From Effusibacillus dendaii (GTDB lineage: Bacteria > Bacillota > Bacilli > Tumebacillales > Effusibacillaceae), in NCBI RefSeq assembly GCF_015097055.1, contig NZ_AP023366.1, positions 782,501-846,500 of the forward strand: a DNA stretch of 64,000 nt, given 5' to 3'. The translations under genes were made by a program, and so were the position numbers. Below the pieces are notes generated by a model. It did no database searches. It saw only the letters and a list, made by a program, of their open reading frames with translations, and was not told the origin of the DNA. This document shows, piece by piece, positions 49,673 through 59,043 of this stretch. The first letter of the stretch is position 1. Each line of letters starts with the position of its first letter.

Positions 49673-50743
49673 TTGAAAATTGTCCGAAAATGGTGGAACG
49701 GAGTGGCCGTTTTTACAGATAAAGGGGATCCCTTCCTGCGTGTCCTGCAGACAATCAAACAATATCCGAAATGCTATTTTGACGGCAAAAATTTATGCTG
49801 GCATGTGGCGGACGACTATCTCGACCGTCTGTTTCAGGAGTCGGATGCGCAGGGGTTCCTGATCGACATACCGCCGCAGCGGAATTTGACCCGTACTCTG
49901 CAGAGCGGCTTGGGTTGTACATTTGATATTGAAACGACCGGCTTGCGTGACGATCCGAACGCTCATTTGGTCAGCGCCTGCCTCGGGCTTTCGAAAGAAG
50001 ATCCGCTTGAATACTTTGTGAACGAACCGCCTGCCGAGAAACAGATTCTAACTGAACTGGCTGAAAAACTGGGGGAAATGGAAGTGATCGTAACCTGGAA
50101 CGGCGACCGCTTTGATATTCCGTTCCTGAATGACCGCTTTCAGTATTGGAATATTCCGTTCCAAATCAACCCGTTAACAAGTCTTGATCTGTACAAAATC
50201 GCCGACAAAATGAAAATCGCTGGCGTTATCCCCTCCGCTGCGCTGCAGGTAGTGGAACGTTTTTACGGCATTGTTCGCCCGGATCAACTGCCGGGGCGTT
50301 ATGTGCCTGCCCGCTATCAGGAATGGCTCGAAACAAAAAATCCCGAAATCCGGGATGAAATCCTTCAGCACAACCGGGAAGATGTGCTGTATCTATTGAT
50401 GCTTGCTCCGTTTATCTATCAGGGAACGGTTGTGACAGAACCGTCCGCCTATTCGCAGGAAGAAACCGGACTGTTGGACCGCTACTTGATTCATATGGAG
50501 CGATTGGAAAAAATGTGGGAAGAAAAACAGGCGATGGAACACGAAATTCGCCAATTGGCAGAAAAATACGGGGAACATCTGTTGCGGCGTCCTTACGGTG
50601 ATATCCTGCTCGATGAAACTGCCTGCACCGTTCAAAAAAAGCCGGTCAATTCTCCTCCAATCCGAACGTTCGCCGAGTTGGAACAGTTTTACCGGGATAC
50701 CTTGGCCCAAAAGCCGAAACGGCAATGGGACAACGAGGCGTAG
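49673..50743 (+). CDS. YprB-like ribonuclease H-fold protein
   Basis: The 356-residue protein has a 3'-5' exonuclease-like domain of the RNase H superfamily. It has TFDIETTGLRDDPNAHLVSA (first acidic pair, near residue 83), WNGDRFDIPFLNDRF (second, near 143) and HNREDVLYLLML (third, near 235). This matches the YprB family of Bacilli. An N-terminal ~75-residue piece and a C-terminal coiled region (EEKQAMEHEIRQLAEKY) are added. The TTG start lies soon after AGGTGA. The substrate is not known. Confidence 0.8.
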   Translation: MKIVRKWWNGVAVFTDKGDPFLRVLQTIKQYPKCYFDGKNLCWHVADDYLDRLFQESDAQGFLIDIPPQRNLTRTLQSGLGCTFDIETTGLRDDPNAHLVSACLGLSKEDPLEYFVNEPPAEKQILTELAEKLGEMEVIVTWNGDRFDIPFLNDRFQYWNIPFQINPLTSLDLYKIADKMKIAGVIPSAALQVVERFYGIVRPDQLPGRYVPARYQEWLETKNPEIRDEILQHNREDVLYLLMLAPFIYQGTVVTEPSAYSQEETGLLDRYLIHMERLEKMWEEKQAMEHEIRQLAEKYGEHLLRRPYGDILLDETACTVQKKPVNSPPIRTFAELEQFYRDTLAQKPKRQWDNEA

Positions 50744-50745
50744 TG

Positions 50746-50802
50746 CAGCTAGCCGCAGAGGAGACAGGGTTGCCGTGCAGACGTAACCCTGTCTCCGCAA
50801 GA
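50746..50802 (+). repeat. Palindromic intergenic repeat family I, hairpin copy
   Basis: GGAGACAGGGTT (50760-50771) and AACCCTGTCTCC (50785-50796) are a perfect 12-bp inverted repeat with a loop of 13 bases, preceded by GCAGCTAGCCGCAGA. It follows the RNase H-fold gene by a few bases and is the most symmetrical copy of the family. Confidence 0.75.
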
Positions 50803-50809
50803 GACCGCC

Positions 50810-50880
50810 ATAAAAAAGGCTTCTACCGAAGCATATTCAGAAGAAGCGGCGTTTAAAAGAGGAAGCCTTTTTCGACAGCC
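50810..50880 (+). repeat. Terminator-like repeat family II, copy 2
   Basis: The stretch AAAAAAGGCTTCTACCGAAG through GAAGCCTTTTTCGACAGCC matches the reverse complement of 13010-13080. The arms AAAAAGGCTTC and GAAGCCTTTTT pair, so it can end transcripts from both the RNase H-fold gene and the convergent methyltransferase gene. Confidence 0.7.
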
Positions 50881-50886
50881 CGCAGT

Positions 50887-51453
50887 TTATTTTTTTCGCA
50901 AAAACAGATGAACCGAGTCGCCGCTTACCAGTTCGTCAAAAATGGCAAAGCCGCTTTTGTCGAATATCTCGTGCAGTTCATTTGGCGAATAAAACGCATA
51001 ATACAACCCGTCAATAAATCCGTCATCGCCACCGGTCAGAAACGACGCATACAGGACACCTGTATCGTTTAAGACCCGTTTAATTTGCGACAATGCAACG
51101 GGCAGATCGTGACGCGACAAATGAAGCAGCGACATATTCGCCCAAATCCCGTCAAAACTTTGATCCGGATAAGGCAAATTGCGGAAATCCCCTTTTTGAA
51201 ACTCGACATCTCCCACGTTTTGTTGTGCAACCGCTAACATTTCTTCCGAAATGTCCATCCCTTGCACATGTACGCCATATCGCTTCAACGTCAACGTATC
51301 ACGACCAGCGCCGCTTCCCAGGTCAAGAATTCTCTCCCCTGTAAGCATGGCTGTAAACCGAACTACCAGACTTGGTGTCAATTCGGTATGCCGCCACTCG
51401 TGTGAGCGGGCCAATTCGTCATATCGTTGTTTGGTTTGTTTAATGTAATCCAT
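50887..51453 (-). CDS. Class I SAM-dependent methyltransferase
   Basis: The 188-residue protein has the SAM-binding motif ILDLGSGAGRDTL near residue 42. The acidic residue of the second strand lies in VQGMDISEEML, and FDGIWANMSLLHLSR is motif IV. The substrate is unknown; small-molecule methyltransferases of this size are common. I chose the ATG at 51453, although the binding site (GGGGCGG) is modest; the longer frame has no better one. Confidence 0.8.
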   Translation of the reverse strand: MDYIKQTKQRYDELARSHEWRHTELTPSLVVRFTAMLTGERILDLGSGAGRDTLTLKRYGVHVQGMDISEEMLAVAQQNVGDVEFQKGDFRNLPYPDQSFDGIWANMSLLHLSRHDLPVALSQIKRVLNDTGVLYASFLTGGDDGFIDGLYYAFYSPNELHEIFDKSGFAIFDELVSGDSVHLFLRKK

Positions 51454-51494
51454 AAATACCGCCCCAGCCGTTTTACGATATATAGAAACTGCTT

Positions 51495-51671
51495 TCAGCG
51501 TCTGCCTAAAAAAGCGAGATACACCCACCACCGGTACTCCTCTTCCGTACCGTGACTCTCCAGTTCTTGATAGTAGTGAACAAATTCCTCGCTGGTCATG
51601 CCAAACCGTTGTTCGCAACTTTCAACGAAAGAACGCATCTGTTGCAGGCGTTCTCCCCAATATTGTTTCAT
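51495..51671 (-). CDS. Hypothetical protein, 58 aa
   Basis: The frame gives a small helical, acidic protein rich in aromatic residues (MKQYWGERLQQMRSFVESCE, then YRWWVYLAFLGRR). The ATG at 51671 is the best start, but the ribosome binding site (AGGTTGCGGT) is only fair. It lies between the methyltransferase and cupredoxin genes on the same strand. I do not recognise the family. Confidence 0.5.
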   Translation of the reverse strand: MKQYWGERLQQMRSFVESCEQRFGMTSEEFVHYYQELESHGTEEEYRWWVYLAFLGRR

Positions 51672-51724
51672 ACCGCAACCTGGCCCCCTCGGGTTGAGTA
51701 TAGCACATTGAAAGCGCAGCGTCA

Positions 51725-52192
51725 CTAGTTTGGCAATACGACCAGATTGGCAACCATTGGACCATGATGCTGCACATCCGGATGCGCCAGACAGCGTATC
51801 TGAAAGGTCCCTGGCTTGTCGGCAACAAACGATACCGTTTTCAGCTCGCCCCGTTTTACCTCGCCCTTTACATTGTACCCGTCAACCACAAACGGATGGC
51901 TCGCTCCTTTGACTCCATAAAACTCAAAAACGACAGTCTCTCCCTGATGGACTACAATCATACCCGGGTCCCAGCGATACGATTCGATCTCCTGTTTTCC
52001 ATCCGGACTGGTCCATTTTATCTCATTTGTAACAATCGACACTTTTACAGAACGAATGGCCACGTTGCCCGGTTGCGCCACATTTTCTCCGCTTGTACGA
52101 ACCGTCTGGCTAAGTTCCCAGAGCGCTGCTGCCAAAAGCAGAGTCAACAGTAACAGAGCGAACCACAATCTGTTTGTCTTTCGTTCCGCCAT
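51725..52192 (-). CDS. Membrane-anchored cupredoxin-domain protein
   Basis: The 155-residue protein has one N-terminal helix (residues 9-26) and an outer cupredoxin fold. H99, C134, H137 and M146 (ASHPF ... CLAHPDVQHHGPM) fit a single type 1 copper site. Only one Cys is present, so a two-copper CuA centre is unlikely. It may carry electrons or bind copper outside the membrane. The start follows a GGGGGATTTTTT-type site. The neighbour greA gives no hint of function. Confidence 0.8.
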   Translation of the reverse strand: MAERKTNRLWFALLLLTLLLAAALWELSQTVRTSGENVAQPGNVAIRSVKVSIVTNEIKWTSPDGKQEIESYRWDPGMIVVHQGETVVFEFYGVKGASHPFVVDGYNVKGEVKRGELKTVSFVADKPGTFQIRCLAHPDVQHHGPMVANLVVLPN

Positions 52193-52246
52193 AAAAAATC
52201 CCCCTCATACGGTTTATCATTCCATATGTATGGGGGATTTGTCCGA

Positions 52247-52720
52247 TTATTCTACTTTAAGAATTTCAAATGTCATATCGCCGTTTGGGGCAGGCACCAC
52301 CACTTTGTCACCTTGTTGTTTCCCCAGCAAACTTTTCCCAATGGGAGACTCATTGGAAATACGGCCTTCCAACGGATCTGATTCGGCCGGTCCGACAATC
52401 GTATAGACTTCCTCATCACCGTTTGGCACTTCCCGAATCGTAACGGTAGAACCAATCGTCACAACACCTGTTACCTTATCTTCATCACGGATTAGAACCG
52501 CATTGCGAAGCCGATTTTCAAGTAATGCGATGCGCGACTCTACCATGCCTTGTTCATCTTTGGCCGCTTCATATTCGCTGTTTTCACTCAGGTCTCCGTA
52601 GGAACGGGCAATTTTCAGACGTTCTTTCACTTCCGCCCGCTTTTCTGTTTTCAGGTATTCCAGCTCTTCTTCCAGTTTTCGCAAGCCTTCTTGCGTGACA
52701 TAAAATTTATTGTCACTCAC
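52247..52720 (-). CDS. greA: Transcription elongation factor GreA
   Basis: The 157-residue protein has the N-terminal coiled coil with the acidic tip residues ([23 protein letters not shown]) and the C-terminal FKBP-like domain ([28 protein letters not shown]). It stimulates transcript cleavage by stalled RNA polymerase. It starts [17 protein letters not shown], as usual. GAGGGGGTAAATGTGGA lies before the start codon. Confidence 0.96.
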   Translation of the reverse strand: MSDNKFYVTQEGLRKLEEELEYLKTEKRAEVKERLKIARSYGDLSENSEYEAAKDEQGMVESRIALLENRLRNAVLIRDEDKVTGVVTIGSTVTIREVPNGDEEVYTIVGPAESDPLEGRISNESPIGKSLLGKQQGDKVVVPAPNGDMTFEILKVE

Positions 52721-52787
52721 TCCACATTTACCCCCTCGGTTTCTGTGCTCCCTATTGTACCAACAAATTGTTCCAACGCAAAGAGCA

Positions 52788-53786
52788 TCATTTTAAAGGG
52801 TCACGGTACTCCTGTTTATTGACTACGAAAGATTGACCGTCCCAGGTTTCATGAATTTCCCAATACGGCATGGCAGCAATCGTCCGGTTCGGAACTGCAT
52901 CCCGCCGATATGTAATCAGATCCCAACCGTTCTTTGTCTGTTGTACACCCGCATAGGCGGATTGCGAATGCCAAACCGGCACAAAACCCATTTCAGTCAG
53001 GCTGAACATCGTACCGTATTGGTATTGTCCCGTACAGCCGCACGTTTCAACAACAAGAAATTCCGGACGTTTATCGGAAGCAAGATTCTCAAATATGCTT
53101 CCGTTCTTCATCCACTCCATATAGACCCTATTGGCAGTATCCGATATAGTACGCAATTTTGTCAGCTTCCATGTACGTGTGCCGTCCGCTTTTGTTTCTC
53201 TGGCAGCTTCGTAAAGATTTCCAAAGCCAACCGGTTGGCCACCTGTTATAATTGTCGCCGCAACCAGCCAACGGTCAGGTTGAATGACTCCGATAAACCC
53301 GATTTTCACCCGTAAACGGTTGACTGATTCTGTTTTTTCAACCGTCTTCTGCAAATCGGCTATCGATTTTGACTCCGCATCAATCACATAATGACCATTT
53401 GCCTCATGATAGGGAACCGTCAGCAAATCAAACAACTGGCGCTGCGGCAGCAGGAGTCCCCTTTCCGTTTTGACAGGCGGGTGTTTCAGTAGCAGCCATT
53501 TTCCGTCCAGCAAGGCTCCTGCCCTGCCAGGTTCAACTTCCAGTTGATGTTTTTGGTAGCGGATCACATATTCCGTTTTTCGGGTTTCCACCGTAACGGA
53601 CAACGCCGTTTTTAGCGAATATACATCAACTGATGTATCATCCCCCATAGAAAGCGGCATGTACGGAAGTTGCACCGGGATATTCTGAATCATAAACTGG
53701 GAATGCCCGGTTTCCGCCGCCGTCGTTACTTGCATCGGCCACAAACAAGCTGTCAGAAAGCCAACCAACAGAATCCTGCCGATCAT
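52788..53786 (-). CDS. Secreted protein with stalk-like domain
   Basis: The 332-residue protein has a signal peptide (residues 1-23, [21 protein letters not shown]). The next ~110 residues resemble a copper amine oxidase N-terminal stalk domain ([29 protein letters not shown]). The C-terminal 200 residues are beta-rich and contain a [10 protein letters not shown] motif. I do not recognise that part. GGAGGAGAC precedes the ATG. Confidence 0.65.
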   Translation of the reverse strand: MIGRILLVGFLTACLWPMQVTTAAETGHSQFMIQNIPVQLPYMPLSMGDDTSVDVYSLKTALSVTVETRKTEYVIRYQKHQLEVEPGRAGALLDGKWLLLKHPPVKTERGLLLPQRQLFDLLTVPYHEANGHYVIDAESKSIADLQKTVEKTESVNRLRVKIGFIGVIQPDRWLVAATIITGGQPVGFGNLYEAARETKADGTRTWKLTKLRTISDTANRVYMEWMKNGSIFENLASDKRPEFLVVETCGCTGQYQYGTMFSLTEMGFVPVWHSQSAYAGVQQTKNGWDLITYRRDAVPNRTIAAMPYWEIHETWDGQSFVVNKQEYRDPLK

Positions 53787-53844
53787 AAATGTCTCCTCCT
53801 TTCCATCCTAGGATGAAAAGAAAGAGGGAAATTTATGACACGGT

Positions 53845-54783
53845 TTACAAGTCTTCCTCTACAAGCCGATTCAGTTCGTCCGCCCGAAAACTGGGTGTTC
53901 TCGCCAATCGGCTGTTTTGTTTACGGATACTTTTTTCCACACAGTTCCGGATAAATCGGGCATTGGAAAAATTGTACTTTTGCTTCTCCCGAAAACATTG
54001 GTTCATAATCGCTTTCTGGTAACCGGCAGACACTTCATAATCGTATTCTGCTGCGATAGCAGTTGTAATCGCCAATAACTCCTCCATCGTATAATCGGGA
54101 AATTGCAATTGGTATGGGATGCGCGAAATCAACCCCGGATTGCTGTTCAGAAATTTTAACATGGGTTCTTGATAACCGGCAAAAATAACGATAATCTGAT
54201 CACGGTGGTCTTCCATATATTTGAGCAGTGTTTCCACTGCCTCCAAGCCGAAATCGTTCGGATTGTCGCGAACCAATGAATACGCCTCGTCAATGAACAG
54301 AATGCCGCCTTTTGCTTCCTGCAAAACGGACAGGGTATCTTTTGCCGTATGTCCGACATAATTGCCAACCAGATTCACACGGCTCACTTCCCGAAACTTC
54401 TCTTCCTTAAGAATCCCGATTTGATGAAAAAGTTTGGCCAAGAGTCTCGCCACCGTCGTTTTGCCTGTGCCCGGATTCCCCAAAAAGGCCATGTGCAGCG
54501 TCATCGACGGCGTTTTGAATCCCTGCGACTTTCGAAACTGTTGAACAGCCGTATAATGCGCCAGTTCGTGGATCATAGCCTTGACTGGTCCGAGACCGAC
54601 CAGTTTATCGAGCTCACGCAGAGCATCCTGATAATTTTGTGACGGCACACCCATCCAAGTTTGTGGAAAACTGGCCGATTCCAGCCCTTCCTGACGAGAC
54701 ATTTCCGGAAGCAACAGCCGATCTGGCAAAATGGTTTTCTGGGCCTGCTTGGCGTACGTGAAGGTCAAAGTGTTTTGGCTCAT
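53845..54783 (-). CDS. spoVK: SpoVK-like AAA+ ATPase
   Basis: The 312-residue protein has an N-terminal extension of ~60 residues and one AAA+ module. Walker A is LGNPGTGKTT (101-110), Walker B is GGILFIDEAYSL, sensor 1 lies in IVIFAGYQEPM and the arginine finger region is NPGLISRIPYQL. It belongs to the CbbX/SpoVK clade. In Bacillus subtilis SpoVK is needed for spore maturation in the mother cell. The gene symbol is a best match; other members of the clade exist. Confidence 0.8.
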   Translation of the reverse strand: MSQNTLTFTYAKQAQKTILPDRLLLPEMSRQEGLESASFPQTWMGVPSQNYQDALRELDKLVGLGPVKAMIHELAHYTAVQQFRKSQGFKTPSMTLHMAFLGNPGTGKTTVARLLAKLFHQIGILKEEKFREVSRVNLVGNYVGHTAKDTLSVLQEAKGGILFIDEAYSLVRDNPNDFGLEAVETLLKYMEDHRDQIIVIFAGYQEPMLKFLNSNPGLISRIPYQLQFPDYTMEELLAITTAIAAEYDYEVSAGYQKAIMNQCFREKQKYNFSNARFIRNCVEKSIRKQNSRLARTPSFRADELNRLVEEDL

Positions 54784-54884
54784 GCTGCCTCCCCCTCATT
54801 ACAGACAGAATAAGCGGCCATACGTGCACAATTGGCACGGTCGATTATTTCTTATCCTATGAGGAAGCGGACGGGAGCAGTACA

Positions 54885-55667
54885 TTAATACGCTTTTAAC
54901 AGTCCGCCGTCAACCACATAAATTTGGCCCGTAATATAGCTGGATTCGTCAGAAGCCAGGAAAAGAGCCACGTTTGCAAACTCTTCCACCTCTCCATAAC
55001 GGCCAAGCGGAATTTGTTGGGTCCAGGTGCCTTTTACCTGTTCGATAGAAGCACCCGTTTTGCTGGCTGTAATCTGATCCAGTTCCCGCACGCGGTCAGT
55101 ATCAATTCGTCCAGGCGCCAGATTGTTCACTAAAATGCCGTACGGCGCCAGTTCTGTCGCCAGCGTTTTGCTAACACCGTTGACAGCTGCCCGAATCGCA
55201 TTGGACAAAATCAGATTCGGAATCGGCTGTTTTACCCCACCTGACGTGATGTTGATGATGCGTCCCGACTTTTGTTTCATCATCAATGGCAACAGGCCGC
55301 GCGTGACGCGCACCACACTCATTAAATTCAAGTTGAAAGCATTCTGCCATGCTTCATCATCAAAATCAAGAAAAGATCCTGCAGGCGGTCCCCCCGCATT
55401 ATTAACCAGTATATCAAGCGCACCAAAATTGGCTTGGACAGTATGTACCAACTGATCGATATCTTCTTTTCGGGCAACGTCAACTGCCAACGCGATGACT
55501 TCCGCTTTTGTCTGATTGCGGATTTCCTCTGCGGTTGCCTGAATATTCGCCTCATTGCGGCTGGCAATTACCAGTCGAGCGCCTTCCTGTGCAAATTTTA
55601 ACGCAATTCCCTTTCCTAACCCTTTGCTGGCTGCTGTAACGACAGCTGTTTTGCCATGCAATCTCAT
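54885..55667 (-). CDS. Short-chain dehydrogenase/reductase
   Basis: The 260-residue protein has the NAD(P) motif TAASKGLGKGIA (residues 11-22), the NNAGGPP motif and the serine-bearing INITSGGV. At the place of the usual catalytic YxxxK the sequence reads LSNAIRAAVNG, so Tyr is replaced by Ser and Lys by Arg. The same change occurs in a subgroup annotated as 3-oxoacyl-ACP reductase-like SDRs. Activity and substrate are therefore doubtful. The gene precedes a small hypothetical one and is not clearly in an operon. Confidence 0.85.
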   Translation of the reverse strand: MRLHGKTAVVTAASKGLGKGIALKFAQEGARLVIASRNEANIQATAEEIRNQTKAEVIALAVDVARKEDIDQLVHTVQANFGALDILVNNAGGPPAGSFLDFDDEAWQNAFNLNLMSVVRVTRGLLPLMMKQKSGRIINITSGGVKQPIPNLILSNAIRAAVNGVSKTLATELAPYGILVNNLAPGRIDTDRVRELDQITASKTGASIEQVKGTWTQQIPLGRYGEVEEFANVALFLASDESSYITGQIYVVDGGLLKAY

Positions 55668-55690
55668 ACCTCATCTTCTCCTTTTTGTTC

Positions 55691-55978
55691 TTATTTGCAA
55701 TACTCTCGTGTGAAATGGCGGGAATGAACACGCAACATATCAACTTGCCCGCGCTCATTTGTTTCAAACACGATCGTAAGCGGTACCCACTCATATTTTT
55801 CCCGATAAATGCGAACCGTTTGATGCGACGACCGTTTCGCCTCCCGTTTTTCAATTGGCGGAAGCGAAAATACGGTTTTCGCCAAGAGATCGGCGGCCGG
55901 TTCGGAAAGAGGTTGATCAGCACCCATCCGTTCTTCCAAAATAAGCTGTATTTGTTCAACCAACTGTTTCTCCGTCAT
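55691..55978 (-). CDS. Hypothetical protein, 95 aa
   Basis: I choose the ATG at 55978, nine bases after GGAGGG. The product has an acidic helical N-terminal part (MTEKQLVEQIQLILEERMGA) and a basic beta-type C-terminal part (VRIYREKYEWVPLTIVFETN). I do not recognise the family. It lies 23 bases upstream of the SDR gene on the same strand and is probably co-transcribed with it. Confidence 0.65.
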   Translation of the reverse strand: MTEKQLVEQIQLILEERMGADQPLSEPAADLLAKTVFSLPPIEKREAKRSSHQTVRIYREKYEWVPLTIVFETNERGQVDMLRVHSRHFTREYCK

Positions 55979-56114
55979 CGGGTCATTCCCTCCCTCGATA
56001 TCCATTGTAACAAAAACGTCAAATTTTAATAAACACCCGGTTTCGGTTTTCCGTTTCCCAATCTTTCAATTTGTGATAGGATAATGAGAGGAGAAAGGGA
56101 GGGTACATCCAGTC

Positions 56115-56501
56115 ATGAAACAGACATTTAGAGGTTTTTTGGTTGCTGCAGTACCAGCTTTGTTAGGGATTGTGTTTGGAGTCGGAGTTATCATTTATGA
56201 TTTGCATCCCAATAAAGCAGCCGAAACGGCGGCAGCTCCCAAGGAAGAAAGCGCAGCCAAACCGGCAGCTGCAGGCGGTGCAGTGGACGCAGCCACAAAG
56301 AAATTTGTCAGTACGACTTGCGCCAGCTGTCACGGTGCGGATCTGAAAGGCGGATTCGGTCCGAATCTGCATGAGGTAACGAAAAACATGAGCGAAGCAG
56401 ATATCGTCAAGGTTCTGACAGACGGAAAAGGACAAATGCCCAAGGGGCTTGCAGCAGGTAAAGAAGAAGCGGTTGCCAAGTATTTGAAATCTCTCAAATA
56501 A
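56115..56501 (+). CDS. Membrane-anchored cytochrome c (c550 type)
   Basis: The 128-residue protein has an N-terminal helix (residues 8-28), an Ala/Glu-rich linker and a small class I cytochrome c domain. Haem binds at C69-x2-C72-H73 (CASCH), and M108 in GQMPKG is the likely sixth ligand. It resembles CccA of Bacilli, which passes electrons to terminal oxidases on the outer face of the membrane. GGAGAAAGGGAGGG precedes the ATG. It stands alone. Confidence 0.92.
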   Translation: MKQTFRGFLVAAVPALLGIVFGVGVIIYDLHPNKAAETAAAPKEESAAKPAAAGGAVDAATKKFVSTTCASCHGADLKGGFGPNLHEVTKNMSEADIVKVLTDGKGQMPKGLAAGKEEAVAKYLKSLK

Positions 56502-56513
56502 AAACGAACAAAA

Positions 56514-56549
56514 CCCATCCCAGTCATTTGAAAACGGGGTGGGCTTTTT
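56514..56549 (+). terminator. Terminator of the cytochrome c gene
   Basis: CCCATCCC and GGGGTGGG form a stem with a loop of about 14 bases, followed by CTTTTTC, shortly after the stop codon. Confidence 0.8.
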
Positions 56550-56552
56550 CAT

Positions 56553-57236
56553 TTATTCCAGATGCAAGTATTTCCTCAACAGATCGACCGCGTCCTGTTC
56601 CTGATGCGACTGGAGGTCGAAACTGACAGGATCATGTTTGGTCCGGTACAAATGAACACGCGTTGTTTGTTCCAAAGGTTGAAACCAGATCGTCAGTTCT
56701 TTAACATCCGTTTGTGCAGACTTGCCTGCCACAAAATCAAATTCCTGGTAGTTTCCATCCCAAAAGCGAGAATCCAATTTTTCCTGAAACCCCAGTTGCG
56801 ATAAAAGATCGATTAGATGGGCCTGCACTCGGTTCGGTTTGACAATAATCGCTTCCATCCCGTTCAGATGACCGTCAAAATCAAGCCATGGAGTTTTTAA
56901 TTCAAAATGCGGCTTTAAATAGTAACGAACCGCATGCGTGGAAACGGTCAGCCAATTGGGAAGCCGATACGAAAAATGGTACTGTACGCTCCCGTCATCG
57001 GAAACAATTGGCAGTTCGCTCTGCAACTCCTCAATTTTCTGTTCTACAACCTCATCTTTCACTTGCGCCTTCATCACAAATTCAATGGTAATGGCAGTGT
57101 CAGTGCGCCCTACTAGATCCGGCCAGATAAAAAAACTGCCTGTTAAAAGTTCTCCAGCCGGAATCTGATTGCGGTCGAGCTTCAGTATGACTTCCGGTTG
57201 GTCATACAGAGGCTCAGCCATAGAGTTGTTCAGCAC
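56553..57236 (-). CDS. Spo0M family (arrestin-like) sporulation-control protein
   Basis: The 227-residue protein begins its conserved part with YDQPEVILKLDRNQIPAGELLTGSFFI and continues with an arrestin-like beta sandwich (YHFSYRLPNWLTVSTHAVRYYLKPHFELK), as in Spo0M/AmmoM proteins. Spo0M affects sporulation timing and cell division in Bacillus by unknown means. The GTG start at 57236 lies seven bases after GGAGG; an ATG five codons later is an alternative. It is convergent with the cytochrome c gene. Confidence 0.8.
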   Translation of the reverse strand: MLNNSMAEPLYDQPEVILKLDRNQIPAGELLTGSFFIWPDLVGRTDTAITIEFVMKAQVKDEVVEQKIEELQSELPIVSDDGSVQYHFSYRLPNWLTVSTHAVRYYLKPHFELKTPWLDFDGHLNGMEAIIVKPNRVQAHLIDLLSQLGFQEKLDSRFWDGNYQEFDFVAGKSAQTDVKELTIWFQPLEQTTRVHLYRTKHDPVSFDLQSHQEQDAVDLLRKYLHLE

Positions 57237-57304
57237 CCCGATTCCTCCATTTCAATGTTTGCCCCATGCCATTAGCTATAGTATACACGAACTTTACACT
57301 TTCA

Positions 57305-58213
57305 TCATCCTGCATCAAATGCATAAACTTCCCAGCGGCCATCTGTGGTCATACGAAACCGCCCAATCATCTGCAAGGAACCATTCGTCAGTCGACAGAA
57401 TAGGTAACGGTGCAGGATTCCCGTCCGATCTTTTTGTTTGACTTCGATTTGCTCATCGGAAATCGTAATTTCGGTCGGTGTTATCCACTTTACCTGCCCT
57501 TTTTTGATGCTGTTCCTTCCGATAGATTCCGGATGAGACCTAAGAAAATCCTCCGGATAAAATTCGACGCGCTCAATCTTCCAGTCTTTCGGCCGCTCTT
57601 CCGTTACTGTTACATAACCGTAGTAGTAAGCAAACGAACAGTCAGACTCCAGACGGCTAAACGAATCCGATTTTTGTACGGTCTCAATTTCAAAGAAAAA
57701 GGTTGGATTTTCTTCTTCTGTTGATCGGTTCGGGGCATATGCCAACTGCAGCAAATTGACGTAAAGAAGCTTATCAAATGAACGTGTAAACTCCTGATAT
57801 GGCCAATGCAGCTTAGAATGGTTTGCGTAAAAGGAATAAACGGTCGGTAATGGATTACGATTCTTTAGATCATGGATACAATCAAAATAACCGTTTGCCG
57901 CCGCCAATGGATGATCGAAAGCGGGCCGCTGCCCGCTGCTGTCGCCCGGGATTTTCGGTGGATGAAAGAGGGCTCTGCGGGAAGGGCGAATCGCCCGTTC
58001 GGTTTCACCAAACTCGATGGACGGCCAGTCAGCCAAAGCGATTTTTTCTTCCTGTGGAGGGGGCTGTTTTAACTCGCCTCCCATGAAAGGACGGGAGGGA
58101 GGCAACTCCGTGACACGAACTTCCGCAAAGGTCCTTTCCATTTGAATATAGGGTAACAGGGCACACAAAATCAGGACACTGCAAGCAATCCGAACCGTCA
58201 TGAAAAGTGACAC
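57305..58213 (-). CDS. Hypothetical secreted or membrane-anchored protein, 302 aa
   Basis: After the chosen GTG start (eight bases past AAAGGAGGG) comes a hydrophobic N-terminal segment (VRIACSVLILCALLPYI). A proline-rich linker follows, then a soluble domain of ~190 residues beginning around YSFYANHSKLHWPYQEFTRSFDKLLYVNLLQL. Paired phrases such as WITPTEITISDEQIEVKQKD and LTNGSLQMIGRFRMTTDGRW suggest an NTF2-like or lipocalin-like fold. I do not recognise the family. It is followed closely by the Spo0M gene. Confidence 0.6.
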   Translation of the reverse strand: MSLFMTVRIACSVLILCALLPYIQMERTFAEVRVTELPPSRPFMGGELKQPPPQEEKIALADWPSIEFGETERAIRPSRRALFHPPKIPGDSSGQRPAFDHPLAAANGYFDCIHDLKNRNPLPTVYSFYANHSKLHWPYQEFTRSFDKLLYVNLLQLAYAPNRSTEEENPTFFFEIETVQKSDSFSRLESDCSFAYYYGYVTVTEERPKDWKIERVEFYPEDFLRSHPESIGRNSIKKGQVKWITPTEITISDEQIEVKQKDRTGILHRYLFCRLTNGSLQMIGRFRMTTDGRWEVYAFDAG

Positions 58214-58397
58214 AGAAAATCCCTCCTTTCCCTTGTTAGTATTTGCATCGCAAAGGTCAAAAAGCGAGAGAACCGTTTCCACCCCAGGAAACCGTTGGCA
58301 AAATCAGACGTGCGCTTGCATAAAAATGATTGAAACAAGTCATTCAGACTGATACGCTATAAAGGACAGAATTCGAGGACAGGAGAATCATGATCTC

Positions 58398-58991
58398 ATG
58401 AAGGATTTCGCTTATACTGTTTTAATGACATTAACGGATCTAGGCTATCTCGGCATTGCGTTAGGTCTCATGATCGAAGTCATTCCCAGTGAAATTGTAT
58501 TGGCATATGGCGGATACCTGATTTCGCTTGGAAAGATTACATTTCTGGGGGCCTTAATTGCGGGCACGATCGGCGGGGTAATCGCCCAACTATTCCTCTA
58601 CTGGGCTGGTTACTATGGGGGACGCCCATTTTTGGAGAAATACGGGAAATATATATTGATCCGAAAAAAACAGATCGATCTCTCCGAACAATGGTTTAAC
58701 CGATATGGACCTGGCGTGATTTTCACCGCACGGTTTATTCCAGTCGTTCGGCATGCGATTTCCATACCGGCGGGGATTGTAAAAATGCCAGCATGGAAAT
58801 TTACGTTGTATACTACGCTGGCCGTGATTCCCTGGTCTTTGTTTTTCCTTTTCTTGGGTCACCAATTAGGGAGCAACTGGCAGCAAATCAATGAGATCGC
58901 ACAACCTTATGTGCGTCCCGTCATCGTGGCTGCCATCCTTGTTTTGGCCGTATTTATCCTCTACAGTTTTATGAAAAGACCGAAACGGTAA
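58398..58991 (+). CDS. DedA family membrane protein
   Basis: The 197-residue protein has the DedA plan: helices around GYLGIALGLMIEVIPSEIVLAYGGYLIS, GTIGGVIAQLFLYWAGYYGGRPFLEKYGKY, and the signature ARFIPVVRHAISIPAGIVKMPAWKFTLYT. DedA proteins are implicated in flipping or moving polyprenyl phosphates and phospholipids. AGGACAGGAG precedes the start. A good terminator follows. Confidence 0.92.
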   Translation: MKDFAYTVLMTLTDLGYLGIALGLMIEVIPSEIVLAYGGYLISLGKITFLGALIAGTIGGVIAQLFLYWAGYYGGRPFLEKYGKYILIRKKQIDLSEQWFNRYGPGVIFTARFIPVVRHAISIPAGIVKMPAWKFTLYTTLAVIPWSLFFLFLGHQLGSNWQQINEIAQPYVRPVIVAAILVLAVFILYSFMKRPKR

Positions 58992-59016
58992 AACAAATAA
59001 ACAACGAAACCATTCA

Positions 59017-59043
59017 GTCGGCGGACATCCCGTCGGCTTTTTT
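59017..59043 (+). terminator. Terminator of the DedA gene
   Basis: GTCGGCGG and CCGTCGGC pair with two G-T pairs around a five-base loop, followed by TTTTTT, 25 bases past the stop codon. Confidence 0.75.
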
